A stretch of 64,000 nucleotides of DNA from JAJACP01 sp964350245 (GTDB taxonomy: Bacteria > Chlamydiota > Chlamydiia > Chlamydiales > JAAKFR01): assembly GCA_964350245.1 (NCBI GenBank), contig CAYGJC010000008.1, positions 1 through 64,000 on the forward strand. The letters run 5' to 3'. Below are positions 43,128-50,433 of this stretch, in pieces. Under the pieces are notes generated by a model that was given only the letters and a program-made list of their open reading frames with translations, did no database searches and was not told the origin of the DNA. The first letter of the stretch is position 1. Every line of letters starts with the position of its first letter. Position numbers and translations under genes: made by a program.

Positions 43128-43730
43128 TCAATGCGGCATCACAGCCAAAAGCTCACCCTTTGTATAGGTGATAAAAATTTCATTCCCTTCACATTTGTTT
43201 GAAATGCTCACAAAATGCCTGTCTAAAGTGACGCCTGCCAGCTCCCATTGGAGCCCCTTTGTGGTGACTCCGGTAGCCGGTTCTCCAAGGGGAAAAAGAG
43301 AGAGGATCTGGCCCATTCGGCATGTTAATCGCGTCGATTTTTCCAAAGCAAAGCAGCGCTCGTTTTCGGATTCAAACACCATTTTTCCCGGATAGCGGCA
43401 AAGCAGGTAGAGGTTAGAAAGGGTATGATCAAGCCGCTTCCCTACTGCGCCGCAAACGGAGACAGATTGGAAAGGAGCAAGATAGTCGAGAGTTTTTTCC
43501 AAATCGTTTTTATTTTGATCTGGTGTATGAATCTGCTGAACGTGGTTGTATTTTTTAAGAAGTTCCGGAGAGACGGAATCAAAGTCACCGATGATGAGGT
43601 CAGGAGTTAGACTTGCCGACTCACAGGTTTGTAGGCCTCCATCAACAGCGATCAGTTTTTGGCTCTTTTGTACGAGCTTTTGGAGAAAAGCAGGGGAGGG
43701 AGGCTGGCCGTTGGCAACAATTACGATCAT
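43128..43730 (-). CDS. thiN: Thiamine pyrophosphokinase
   Basis: A 200-residue enzyme converting thiamine to thiamine diphosphate. The start at 43730 (MIVIVANGQPPSP) avoids overlap with the trxA start on the other strand. Family signatures are VDGGLQTCESASLTPDLIIG, DFDSVS and TPDQNKNDLEKTLDYL, holding the acidic residues of the ATP and thiamine sites, plus VCGAVGKRLDHTLSNLYLL. No thiamine biosynthesis genes are in the window, so it points to salvage. No TPP riboswitch is evident upstream. Confidence 0.9.
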   Translation of the reverse strand: MIVIVANGQPPSPAFLQKLVQKSQKLIAVDGGLQTCESASLTPDLIIGDFDSVSPELLKKYNHVQQIHTPDQNKNDLEKTLDYLAPFQSVSVCGAVGKRLDHTLSNLYLLCRYPGKMVFESENERCFALEKSTRLTCRMGQILSLFPLGEPATGVTTKGLQWELAGVTLDRHFVSISNKCEGNEIFITYTKGELLAVMPH

Positions 43731-43801
43731 GAGAGATTGAATTATTTCACGAGAGAGACTAAACTCTACCTTTTTAACACCCTTTTTGAGGAGAGAAAAT
43801 A

Positions 43802-44128
43802 ATGGCTGCATCCGATTTTATTAAACCCCTATCTGATGACAACTTTGAGGAAGGTATTTCTCAAGGAGTGGTTTTGGTCGATTTTTATGCTGACTGGTGC
43901 GGCCCTTGCCGTATGCTAACACCTGTTGTAGAAGAGCTTGCTCAAGAAATGACGGGAAAGATGACGGTGGCAAAAGTGGACACGGACCAGTCTGTAAATG
44001 TCGCTGCAAAGTTTGAGGTCACCTCTATCCCTACCTTGATTCTTTTCAAAGATGGGCAAATCGTGAAGCGTGTTGTCGGGCTTAAAGACCTTGATGCGCT
44101 GCGCACTATGGTTAACGAAGTCCTTTAA
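43802..44128 (+). CDS. trxA: Thioredoxin
   Basis: A 108-residue cytoplasmic disulfide reductant. The active site DWCGPCRML is intact and VTSIPTLILFKDG supplies the cis-proline loop. A strong GAGGAGA precedes the ATG at 43802. It opens the trxA-trmL-mip-aspS-hisS order known in Chlamydia, though here trmL onward is on the opposite strand, overlapping its 3' end by 17 bases. It likely donates electrons to ribonucleotide reductase and to DsbD. Confidence 0.95.
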   Translation: MAASDFIKPLSDDNFEEGISQGVVLVDFYADWCGPCRMLTPVVEELAQEMTGKMTVAKVDTDQSVNVAAKFEVTSIPTLILFKDGQIVKRVVGLKDLDALRTMVNEVL

Positions 44129-44552
44129 AATTCTGCTGCCGCAGGGCTTCATAAAGGACGATGGCCACAGAATTAGCCAAGTTTAGAGAGCGGGCTTCCG
44201 GGCGCATCGGAATGGTATAAAAGTACTCGCTCCATTTCTCGTGCATCTCAACCGGAAGTCCAGCCGATTCAGATCCAAAGATGAGCTGTGTGTTCTCTTT
44301 AAAACAGATCTCCGTATACGGACGTTTTCCCTTAGTCGAAAAAAAATAAAAAGAATTTCCGGGCTCGAAGGTGTCTACGACACGGAAGTCGAGCGCATCC
44401 CAGTAATCGAGCCCGGCTCGTTTAAGCTGCCGCGAACTGAAATTAAAGCCCAAGGGGCGTACAAAGGTGAGAGAGGCTCCCGTCACCGCACATGTACGGG
44501 CGATGTTGCCCGCATTTTGTGGAATCTCAGGTTGAAAGAGGACGACTTCCAC
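44112..44552 (-). CDS. trmL: tRNA (cytidine/uridine-34-2'-O)-methyltransferase TrmL
   Basis: A 146-residue SPOUT methyltransferase modifying the wobble ribose of tRNA-Leu. QPEIPQNAGNIARTC at the start, PLGFNFSSRQLKRAGLDYW, LIFGSESAGLP and the C-terminal knot segment RSLNLANSVAIVLYEAL are diagnostic. The GTG start follows the mip stop directly. It is the distal gene of hisS-aspS-mip-trmL. Long known as spoU in Chlamydia annotation (CT540). Confidence 0.93.
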   Translation of the reverse strand: MEVVLFQPEIPQNAGNIARTCAVTGASLTFVRPLGFNFSSRQLKRAGLDYWDALDFRVVDTFEPGNSFYFFSTKGKRPYTEICFKENTQLIFGSESAGLPVEMHEKWSEYFYTIPMRPEARSLNLANSVAIVLYEALRQQNFKGLR

Positions 44553-45221
44553 CTATTTAGTCTGGGCTAAATCTTCAAAGGGATCTGAATGGGCTTTGAC
44601 GATTTCCACTTCAAAAATCAGCAGTGAATTGGGGGGAAGGTTTCCTGAAATGCCATAAGCCAGCTCTGGATGGATGTAAAGCGTGCGCTTCTCACCCTCT
44701 TTCATCCCCACTAAACCGCGGGCAAAACCGGGGATTGATTGCTTGATGGGAAGAGGGAGGGGGTCGTCAGATTGGGCAAAAACAGTCCCGTCAATAAGCG
44801 TGCCTTTATAATGGATAAGTGGGATGGAGTCGAGATTCACTTCTTCTCCTTCACCTGTTTGTGCGACGCGGAACTGAAGTTGGGAATCCACCTCTTTCAC
44901 ACCGCTCTCAGTGCGATTCTTTTCTAGAAAGGCATCTGCCTCGGCCAAGTTTTTTTCTGCCGCCTGCATAAAGAGATTTTCTTGAATAGAGCAGATGGCC
45001 TGCTCATAGGCCTCCTCGCTTAAAGGAGAGGGTTTTCCTTCCCGTGCATCGGCGATTCCTTGGACGACTTTGTCAAAATTGCACTCAAAACCGGGCTGAA
45101 CAAGATGGCGTACAAGTAAATGGCCCAGTGTTTCAGAGAGCTGATCGTGGTCGATCTCTTCTGCACAAACGGGAAAGCATAAGATCAAAAGAAGCAGAAG
45201 TAGGTGTTTTGTTTTCATCAT
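44553..45221 (-). CDS. mip: Mip-like FKBP-type peptidyl-prolyl isomerase
   Basis: A 222-residue exported protein. A hydrophobic leader (MMKTKHLLLLLLILCFPVC) is followed by an N-terminal helical dimerisation region (25-115) and the FKBP domain (about 130-215): VNLDSIPLIHYKGTLIDGT, PLPIKQSIPGFARGL, GEKRTLYIHPELAYG and LIFEVEIV. FPVC could be a lipobox, in keeping with chlamydial Mip being a lipoprotein. It catalyses proline isomerisation in the envelope and is a surface-associated infectivity factor in related bacteria. Coupled to aspS by overlap. Confidence 0.92.
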   Translation of the reverse strand: MMKTKHLLLLLLILCFPVCAEEIDHDQLSETLGHLLVRHLVQPGFECNFDKVVQGIADAREGKPSPLSEEAYEQAICSIQENLFMQAAEKNLAEADAFLEKNRTESGVKEVDSQLQFRVAQTGEGEEVNLDSIPLIHYKGTLIDGTVFAQSDDPLPLPIKQSIPGFARGLVGMKEGEKRTLYIHPELAYGISGNLPPNSLLIFEVEIVKAHSDPFEDLAQTK

Positions 45222-46990
45222 TCTGGTGGCTCCACGTGAATTTTTAATTCGGTTAGCTGTTCTTTCAACACCTCAGATGGGGCCTCTGTCATTAAATCAG
45301 TTGCCCGTTGCGTTTTGGGGAAAGCAATCACATCGCGAAGGCTCTCTGCCCCTGTTAAAAGCATCACAATCCGATCGAGCCCAAGTGCGATTCCTAAATG
45401 AGGCGGAGTCCCATATTGCAGAGCTTCGATAAAAAAGCCAAAACGTTTTTTTATATTCTCCTCTGAAAGCTTGAGCAGCCGAAAGATTTTCTCCTGCAGC
45501 TCACCACTGTGAATACGCTGCGATCCTGAACCCAATTCAAAACCATTGAGAACAAGATCATAGCTTGAAGAGCGTACTTTCAGGGGTTCGCTTTCTAGAA
45601 GAGAAATATCTTCTAAATGAGGTGAGGTAAAGGGATGGTGTTCGCATGCATAGTTTTGCGTTTCTGTGTCCCACTGAAAAAGAGGGAATTCGTTGATCCA
45701 GGCAAATTCATATCTGTTTTCATCGATCAGATTGCGTTCTTTGGCAATATGGCGGCGCAAGTGGTCAAGGGCCATATGTGTGGTTTTTGTATCTGAGGCA
45801 ATAAAAAGAAGAAGGTCTCCTACTTCAGCATGCATCGTTTCTATCAATGCTTCTTGAGTAGGTGCATCAAAGAATTTCACGATGCTAGATGTAAGTCCCT
45901 CGGGTTGTAATTTCATCCAGGCAAGCCCCTTTGCTCCAAAGTGGCTGACAAAGCTTGTGTATTCATCGATGGTGCGGCGCGAAAGCTCAGCTCCTCCCTT
46001 TACACAGAGCCCTTTCACCATGCCTCCTCCTTGGAGCTGTTCCTTGAAAACAGAAAAGGAGGAGTTTTCTACAATTGAGTCGAGTCGGATGAGCTCCATG
46101 CCAAAGCGGAGATCAGGCTTGTCTGTTCCATACTTCTCTATTGCCTCCGCGTATGAGAGTCGCCTAAAGGGAGTCTGCAAATCGATTCCCTTACACCTTT
46201 TGAAGATCGCTTGTATGAGCCGTTCAATCAGGGGAAAGAGTTCTTCTTCGGTTCCAAAGCTCATCTCCATGTCGATCTGTGCAAATTCGGGCTGCCTATC
46301 AGAACGGAGATCTTCGTCGCGAAAGCAGGTGGCAATTTGAAAGTAGCGATCCATTCCGCCGATCATGAGAATCTGTTTAAAAATTTGGGGAGATTGAGGA
46401 AGGGCGAAAAAAGTTCCTGGATACACACGTGAAGGAACGAGATAATCACGGGCTCCCTCTGGTGTGGATTTCCCTAAAACGGGAGTGGTGATTTCTAAAA
46501 AATGTTCCTGATCGAGAAAATTGCGAGCCGCCATCATGACCTGATGACGCATCTCGAGCCTTGCCGCAATATCCCCTCGGCGCATATCAAGGTATCGATA
46601 CTTCAGTCTCAGCTCTTCGTGCACATTCAACTTTTCATCGCAGATAGAAAAAGGAGGGGTTTTGGCTTTGGATAAAACCACTAGCTTTTCAACCTCGACT
46701 TCGATGGCACCCGTTTTGAGTTTAGGGTTTTGCATTCCCTCAGCGCGAGCAATCACCTTGCCCTCCACGGCAATGACCCATTCGGCACGCAAATGGCCAG
46801 CCGCTGCGTGCATTTCAGCGTCAGGTTCTGGGTGAAAAACGACTTGAGTGATCCCAAATCGATCGCGCAGATCGATGAAAATTAGGCCGCCGTGATCCCG
46901 TCTTCTATGGACCCAGCCGGCTAAGAAAACCCTTTCACCTATTGTGTCTGCAGTTAAGGTGCCGCAGTCATGCGTTCTTTTGTAACTCAT
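45218..46990 (-). CDS. aspS: Aspartyl-tRNA synthetase (bacterial type)
   Basis: A 590-residue class II synthetase. The OB-fold anticodon domain opens AGWVHRRRDHGGLIFIDLRD; motif 2 is CFRDEDLRSDRQPEFAQID and motif 3 GLALGLDRIVMLL. The bacterial GAD insertion lies between about 290 and 410. In Chlamydiae lacking an asparaginyl synthetase such enzymes are non-discriminating and work with GatCAB; that is inference here. The start overlaps the hisS end by 23 bases and its stop overlaps mip. Confidence 0.96.
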   Translation of the reverse strand: MSYKRTHDCGTLTADTIGERVFLAGWVHRRRDHGGLIFIDLRDRFGITQVVFHPEPDAEMHAAAGHLRAEWVIAVEGKVIARAEGMQNPKLKTGAIEVEVEKLVVLSKAKTPPFSICDEKLNVHEELRLKYRYLDMRRGDIAARLEMRHQVMMAARNFLDQEHFLEITTPVLGKSTPEGARDYLVPSRVYPGTFFALPQSPQIFKQILMIGGMDRYFQIATCFRDEDLRSDRQPEFAQIDMEMSFGTEEELFPLIERLIQAIFKRCKGIDLQTPFRRLSYAEAIEKYGTDKPDLRFGMELIRLDSIVENSSFSVFKEQLQGGGMVKGLCVKGGAELSRRTIDEYTSFVSHFGAKGLAWMKLQPEGLTSSIVKFFDAPTQEALIETMHAEVGDLLLFIASDTKTTHMALDHLRRHIAKERNLIDENRYEFAWINEFPLFQWDTETQNYACEHHPFTSPHLEDISLLESEPLKVRSSSYDLVLNGFELGSGSQRIHSGELQEKIFRLLKLSEENIKKRFGFFIEALQYGTPPHLGIALGLDRIVMLLTGAESLRDVIAFPKTQRATDLMTEAPSEVLKEQLTELKIHVEPPE

Positions 46991-48245
46991 CGATTAGCCT
47001 ATTAAGGGGGATAGATTGTTGTGTTCCTGAACTCATCTCTTTGAGTTCAATGGTTTGAGACTTAAGTTCATTTTCACCAATTACGGTAACAAAACGGGCG
47101 CCGCTCGCATCCGCGTAACGCATGGCCTGTTTGAGTTTTTTGCCTGTCAGGTCCATTTCGGCAGGGAGATCATGCGCTCTGATTTGGTTGAGGAGCTTGA
47201 AACAGTGTCTTTCTGCTTCTTCTCCCAAGGGAATAATAAAAAGAAGGGGGGAAGGAGACGAGGGAAGCCTCACTTTTTGGGCTAGCATCGTTTGAATAAT
47301 GCGCTCCAAACCGGCACCAAATCCAAAAGCAGGGAGATCGGGACCACCAAGTTGGCCAATGAGTCCGTCGTAACGTCCACCGCCGCCTAGACTATTCTGC
47401 GCGCCTAGCTCATTTGAGGTGATTTCAAAAACGGTTGAGTTGTAGTAATCGAGGCCGCGCACAAGTTTGGGGTTCAAATTAAAAGGGATCTTTTCGGCCT
47501 CAAGAAGAGCGCACACTTGGTCGAGATGGGCGCGCGATTCGGTACTCAGGGAGTCTAGAAGGGAAGGAGCGTTAACAAGCAGTTTTTGGTCTTGTGGATT
47601 TTTTGAGTCTAAAATGCGCAAAGGGTTTGTTTCATACCGTTCCCGGCTCTCATCAGATAGGGCGTTTAAATGAGGGCGCAGATACATTTTCAAAGCGTGC
47701 CGGAAGTGTTTGCGTGCCTCCGCATCCCCAATTGAATTGAGATGGAGTGTGAGCCCCTTAAGTCCTAGCCGGGCGTAAAAGGACCAGAGGAGATGGATCA
47801 CTTCCACATCTTGATAAGGGGTTGCAGCGCCGATTGCCTCTACCCCAAACTGGTGATGCTGGCGGTAGCGCCCCGCTTGCTGCCTTTCATAGCGAAACAT
47901 GGGGTAGAGGTAGAAAAACTTGTGTATGGGTCCTTTTTGATCGAGATTCTTCTCGATAAAAGCGCGCATAACCGGAGCTGTTCCTTCGGGGCGCAGGGTG
48001 AGGGAGCGGCCCGCTTTGTCTTGAAAGGTGTACATCTCTTTTTTGACGATATCGGTTGTGGTGCCGATGCTGCGGGTAAAAAGCTCGGTTGTTTCAAAAA
48101 GAGGGGTGCGGATTTCCTGATAGCCAAACGTTGCGCAAAGTGTGCGGACTTGCGCTTCCAAAAATTGCCAAAGATGTGACATACGCCACGCTTCAGCATC
48201 TTTTGGCAGAATATCAAAAACCCCTTTAGCGATTTGGTATTTCAT
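46968..48245 (-). CDS. hisS: Histidyl-tRNA synthetase
   Basis: A 425-residue class IIA synthetase that charges tRNA-His. TLRPEGTAPVMRAFIE and FRYERQQAGRYRQHHQFGVE form motif 2 and RGLDYYNSTVFEI with GGGRYDGLIGQLGG the histidine-binding loops; GFGAGLERI is motif 3. The C-terminal anticodon domain ends LIDELQKNA. It is first in hisS-aspS-mip-trmL and has a plausible promoter upstream overlapping the end of the preceding gene. Confidence 0.96.
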   Translation of the reverse strand: MKYQIAKGVFDILPKDAEAWRMSHLWQFLEAQVRTLCATFGYQEIRTPLFETTELFTRSIGTTTDIVKKEMYTFQDKAGRSLTLRPEGTAPVMRAFIEKNLDQKGPIHKFFYLYPMFRYERQQAGRYRQHHQFGVEAIGAATPYQDVEVIHLLWSFYARLGLKGLTLHLNSIGDAEARKHFRHALKMYLRPHLNALSDESRERYETNPLRILDSKNPQDQKLLVNAPSLLDSLSTESRAHLDQVCALLEAEKIPFNLNPKLVRGLDYYNSTVFEITSNELGAQNSLGGGGRYDGLIGQLGGPDLPAFGFGAGLERIIQTMLAQKVRLPSSPSPLLFIIPLGEEAERHCFKLLNQIRAHDLPAEMDLTGKKLKQAMRYADASGARFVTVIGENELKSQTIELKEMSSGTQQSIPLNRLIDELQKNA

Positions 48246-48259
48246 AATAAATAGTGGGC

Positions 48260-48288
48260 AATATAATTAATGACTGAGATAGCTTCAA
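48260..48288 (-). promoter_or_regulatory. Putative promoter of hisS-aspS-mip-trmL
   Basis: On the minus strand, TTGAAG (48288-48283) and TATATT (48265-48260) are spaced by 17 bases and lie 15 bases upstream of the hisS start. The -35 element overlaps the stop codon of the 48285-48779 gene. Confidence 0.5.
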
Positions 48289-48779
48289 GTCATTTCGACC
48301 GGGGCGATCACTTCCATTTCGGTTAGAGGCTCCACTGGTTCAATGATCTCAGAAGAAGGGGGCGGCTCCAAAGTGTTATAGAGCGTTTGTAGTTGCTCAA
48401 TCCAGTGGGAAATCTGACCGGAAATTTCCTGTTGGGGCTCTGAGAGGGGTGTATCCAAAATGTTCTGATTTTTTCCCAAAAAAACGCCTACAGCTCCTCC
48501 AATGAGTAGACCAAATACAAGAGCAGTGATGGTCCAAGTAGTAAAAAGAGAACGCTTTTTTCCTTTCTCTTCAACAGGCAGGTTAGGGAGTGAGGGTGAG
48601 GCGGGAGGAGCCAATGGTGGAGCGGTGAGCTCCATGATCTCTTCAACAAGACTCTCTAAATTAAAATCTTGTGTTACATCAGATGGTGAAGACGGAGCCA
48701 AATGGCAAGCCTCTAGAAGAGCATCCAAGTGCTCGTCAGCTAATTCCTGTTTATTAGCAGTTGTCATTTGTTCACTCAT
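48285..48779 (-). CDS. Hypothetical single-pass membrane protein
   Basis: I do not recognise this 164-residue protein. An acidic, leucine-rich N-terminal segment (1-55, with EHLDALLEACHLAP and ESLVEEIMEL) is followed by a Pro-rich stretch, a basic patch (EEKGKKRSLF), one transmembrane helix (about 82-106) and a Glu/Pro-rich C-terminal tail (EPPPSSEIIEPVEP). No signal peptide. Topology resembles a type II or tail-exposed anchor. It is upstream of hisS on the same strand. Confidence 0.6.
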   Translation of the reverse strand: MSEQMTTANKQELADEHLDALLEACHLAPSSPSDVTQDFNLESLVEEIMELTAPPLAPPASPSLPNLPVEEKGKKRSLFTTWTITALVFGLLIGGAVGVFLGKNQNILDTPLSEPQQEISGQISHWIEQLQTLYNTLEPPPSSEIIEPVEPLTEMEVIAPVEMT

Positions 48780-48907
48780 TCAATTTTTTTTATCATAGAA
48801 GTACCTGCAATTCCTAGTCTAGTAAAACAATTTTTTACAACCGTCAAAAATGTGATTGACAAACAACGAGATATAGCTTATGAACGCTCTATTTTGGTCC
48901 AAAAAGT

Positions 48908-48936
48908 GTGACATCTACTCCATTTTTTGTTATCAT
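48908..48936 (+). promoter_or_regulatory. Putative promoter of uhpC
   Basis: GTGACA at 48908-48913 and TATCAT at 48931-48936 are separated by 17 bases. A second possible pair lies upstream (TTGACA 48856-48861, TATGAA 48879-48884, spacing 17). Both point to the uhpC start at 48995. Confidence 0.5.
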
Positions 48937-48994
48937 GGGGGGATGGTAGAGGTCTTGGCTCAGCTAAAACCCTTAAATCTGCAAGGAGCAACGT

Positions 48995-50395
48995 GTGAGT
49001 TTTATCCTAAATTTCTTGAAGCCTGCAGAGCACATCAAAGAGATTGAAGATGCCAAAACGGTAAAAAAAGAATATCGCTACTGGCGGGCTCGGATTTTTT
49101 ACGGGATGTTTGTTGGGTATATCTTCTACTACTTCACCCGCAAGAGCTTTACTTTTGCAATGCCTGCTCTGATGGCAGATTTAGGTTTGGATAAGGCGCA
49201 GCTGGGTATTTTGGGCAGCGTGCTTTATATTGTCTACGGGTTGAGCAAGTTTGCCAGCGGGGTGATGTCGGATCAGTCTAATCCGCGCTATTTTATGGCC
49301 ATTGGCTTGATCATCACCGGGGTGGCCAATATTTTATTTGGATTTTCCTCTTCCCTCATTCTCTTTGCCATTTTTTGGGGGATCAATGGTTGGTTTCAAG
49401 GATGGGGGTGGCCCCCTTGTGCTCGCCTTCTTACCCACTGGTACTCACAGTCAGAACGAGGGACGTGGTGGAGCGTGTGGAGTACCTCGCATAATGTCGG
49501 TGGGTTTCTTATCCCGATTGTAGCGGGGGCGTGTGCCCAGTATTTTGGGTGGCGCTATGCGATGTTTATTCCTGGGGCAGTCTGTATTCTCACGGGATTT
49601 TTCTTGATCAACCGTCTTCGTGATACACCTCAGTCACTTGGTTTGCCGCCAATAGAAAAGTTTCGGGAAGATTACCCCGATCCTAAGCAGGCGAGCAAGG
49701 AGGACACGACGGAGAAGGAGTTGACTACTAAAGAGATTCTCTTCGATCACGTATTGAAAAATAAGTGGGTGTGGATGCTGGCCATGGCCTCGTTTTTTGT
49801 CTACATTGTTCGCATGGCAATCAACGACTGGAGCGCACTCTATCTGATTGAGACAAAGAATTACTCGATGATCAAAGCCAATGCCTGCGTCTCTTTATTC
49901 GAGGTGGGTGGGCTTTTAGGGATGCTAGCTGCCGGTTGGCTTTCGGATAAATTGTGCGATGGCCGGCGGGGACCGATGAATGTCTTATTCTCCTTAGGGA
50001 TGCTTGTCTCTGTTCTGGCCCTTTGGCTCTTCCCGGAAGCCAGCGCTTGGGTGGACTCCGGAGCGCTTTTCATGATTGGCTTTTTCTTGTTTGGCCCTCA
50101 AATGCTGATTGGGTTGGCTGCAGCAGAACTTTCACACAAAAAAGCGGCGGGAACAGCCAGCGGTTTTGCCGGCTGGTTTGCCTATTTTGGTGCAGCAGGA
50201 GCGGGTTATCCTCTTGGTAAGATAGCTCAAGAGTTTGGCTGGTGGGGTTACTTTGTGATTCTAGTAGCCTGTTGTGCAATCACGATTCTTCTGTTTCTTC
50301 CCATGTGGAATGCGCATGCGCGTCAAAAATTGGAGGAGGCGTCTGTTGAAGAGTCTGTAATCGAACCAGAAGAAGAAGCCGAGCCTGCTACTTGA
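48995..50395 (+). CDS. uhpC: Hexose phosphate transporter, UhpC-like (MFS)
   Basis: A 466-residue organophosphate:phosphate antiporter with 12 transmembrane helices. The GTG start at 48995 has AAGGAG at 48983-48988. Helix 1 region IFYGMFVGYIFYYFTRKSF and the loop DKAQLGILGSVLYIVYGLSK and GWGWPPCARLLTHWYSQSER match the UhpT/UhpC/GlpT family, with the substrate-binding arginines placed normally. In Chlamydia the homologue imports glucose 6-phosphate from the host. It precedes dnaE as in CT544-CT545. The C-terminal tail is acidic. Confidence 0.93.
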   Translation: MSFILNFLKPAEHIKEIEDAKTVKKEYRYWRARIFYGMFVGYIFYYFTRKSFTFAMPALMADLGLDKAQLGILGSVLYIVYGLSKFASGVMSDQSNPRYFMAIGLIITGVANILFGFSSSLILFAIFWGINGWFQGWGWPPCARLLTHWYSQSERGTWWSVWSTSHNVGGFLIPIVAGACAQYFGWRYAMFIPGAVCILTGFFLINRLRDTPQSLGLPPIEKFREDYPDPKQASKEDTTEKELTTKEILFDHVLKNKWVWMLAMASFFVYIVRMAINDWSALYLIETKNYSMIKANACVSLFEVGGLLGMLAAGWLSDKLCDGRRGPMNVLFSLGMLVSVLALWLFPEASAWVDSGALFMIGFFLFGPQMLIGLAAAELSHKKAAGTASGFAGWFAYFGAAGAGYPLGKIAQEFGWWGYFVILVACCAITILLFLPMWNAHARQKLEEASVEESVIEPEEEAEPAT

Positions 50396-50396
50396 T

Positions 50397-50425
50397 TTGG
50401 GTTTAAACCTGAATTTGTCTATAAT
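50397..50425 (+). promoter_or_regulatory. Putative promoter of dnaE giving a leaderless transcript
   Basis: A perfect TATAAT at 50420-50425 is only eight bases from the dnaE ATG at 50434. TTGGGT at 50397-50402 is 17 bases upstream. Usual start spacing would place the transcript 5' end within one to three bases of the start codon; no Shine-Dalgarno is present. Confidence 0.5.
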
Positions 50426-50433
50426 CCGGGCCC

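Noticed and set aside
43095..43801. TPP riboswitch near thiN
   Set aside because: No conserved TPP-element segments are visible upstream of thiN or tyrP.
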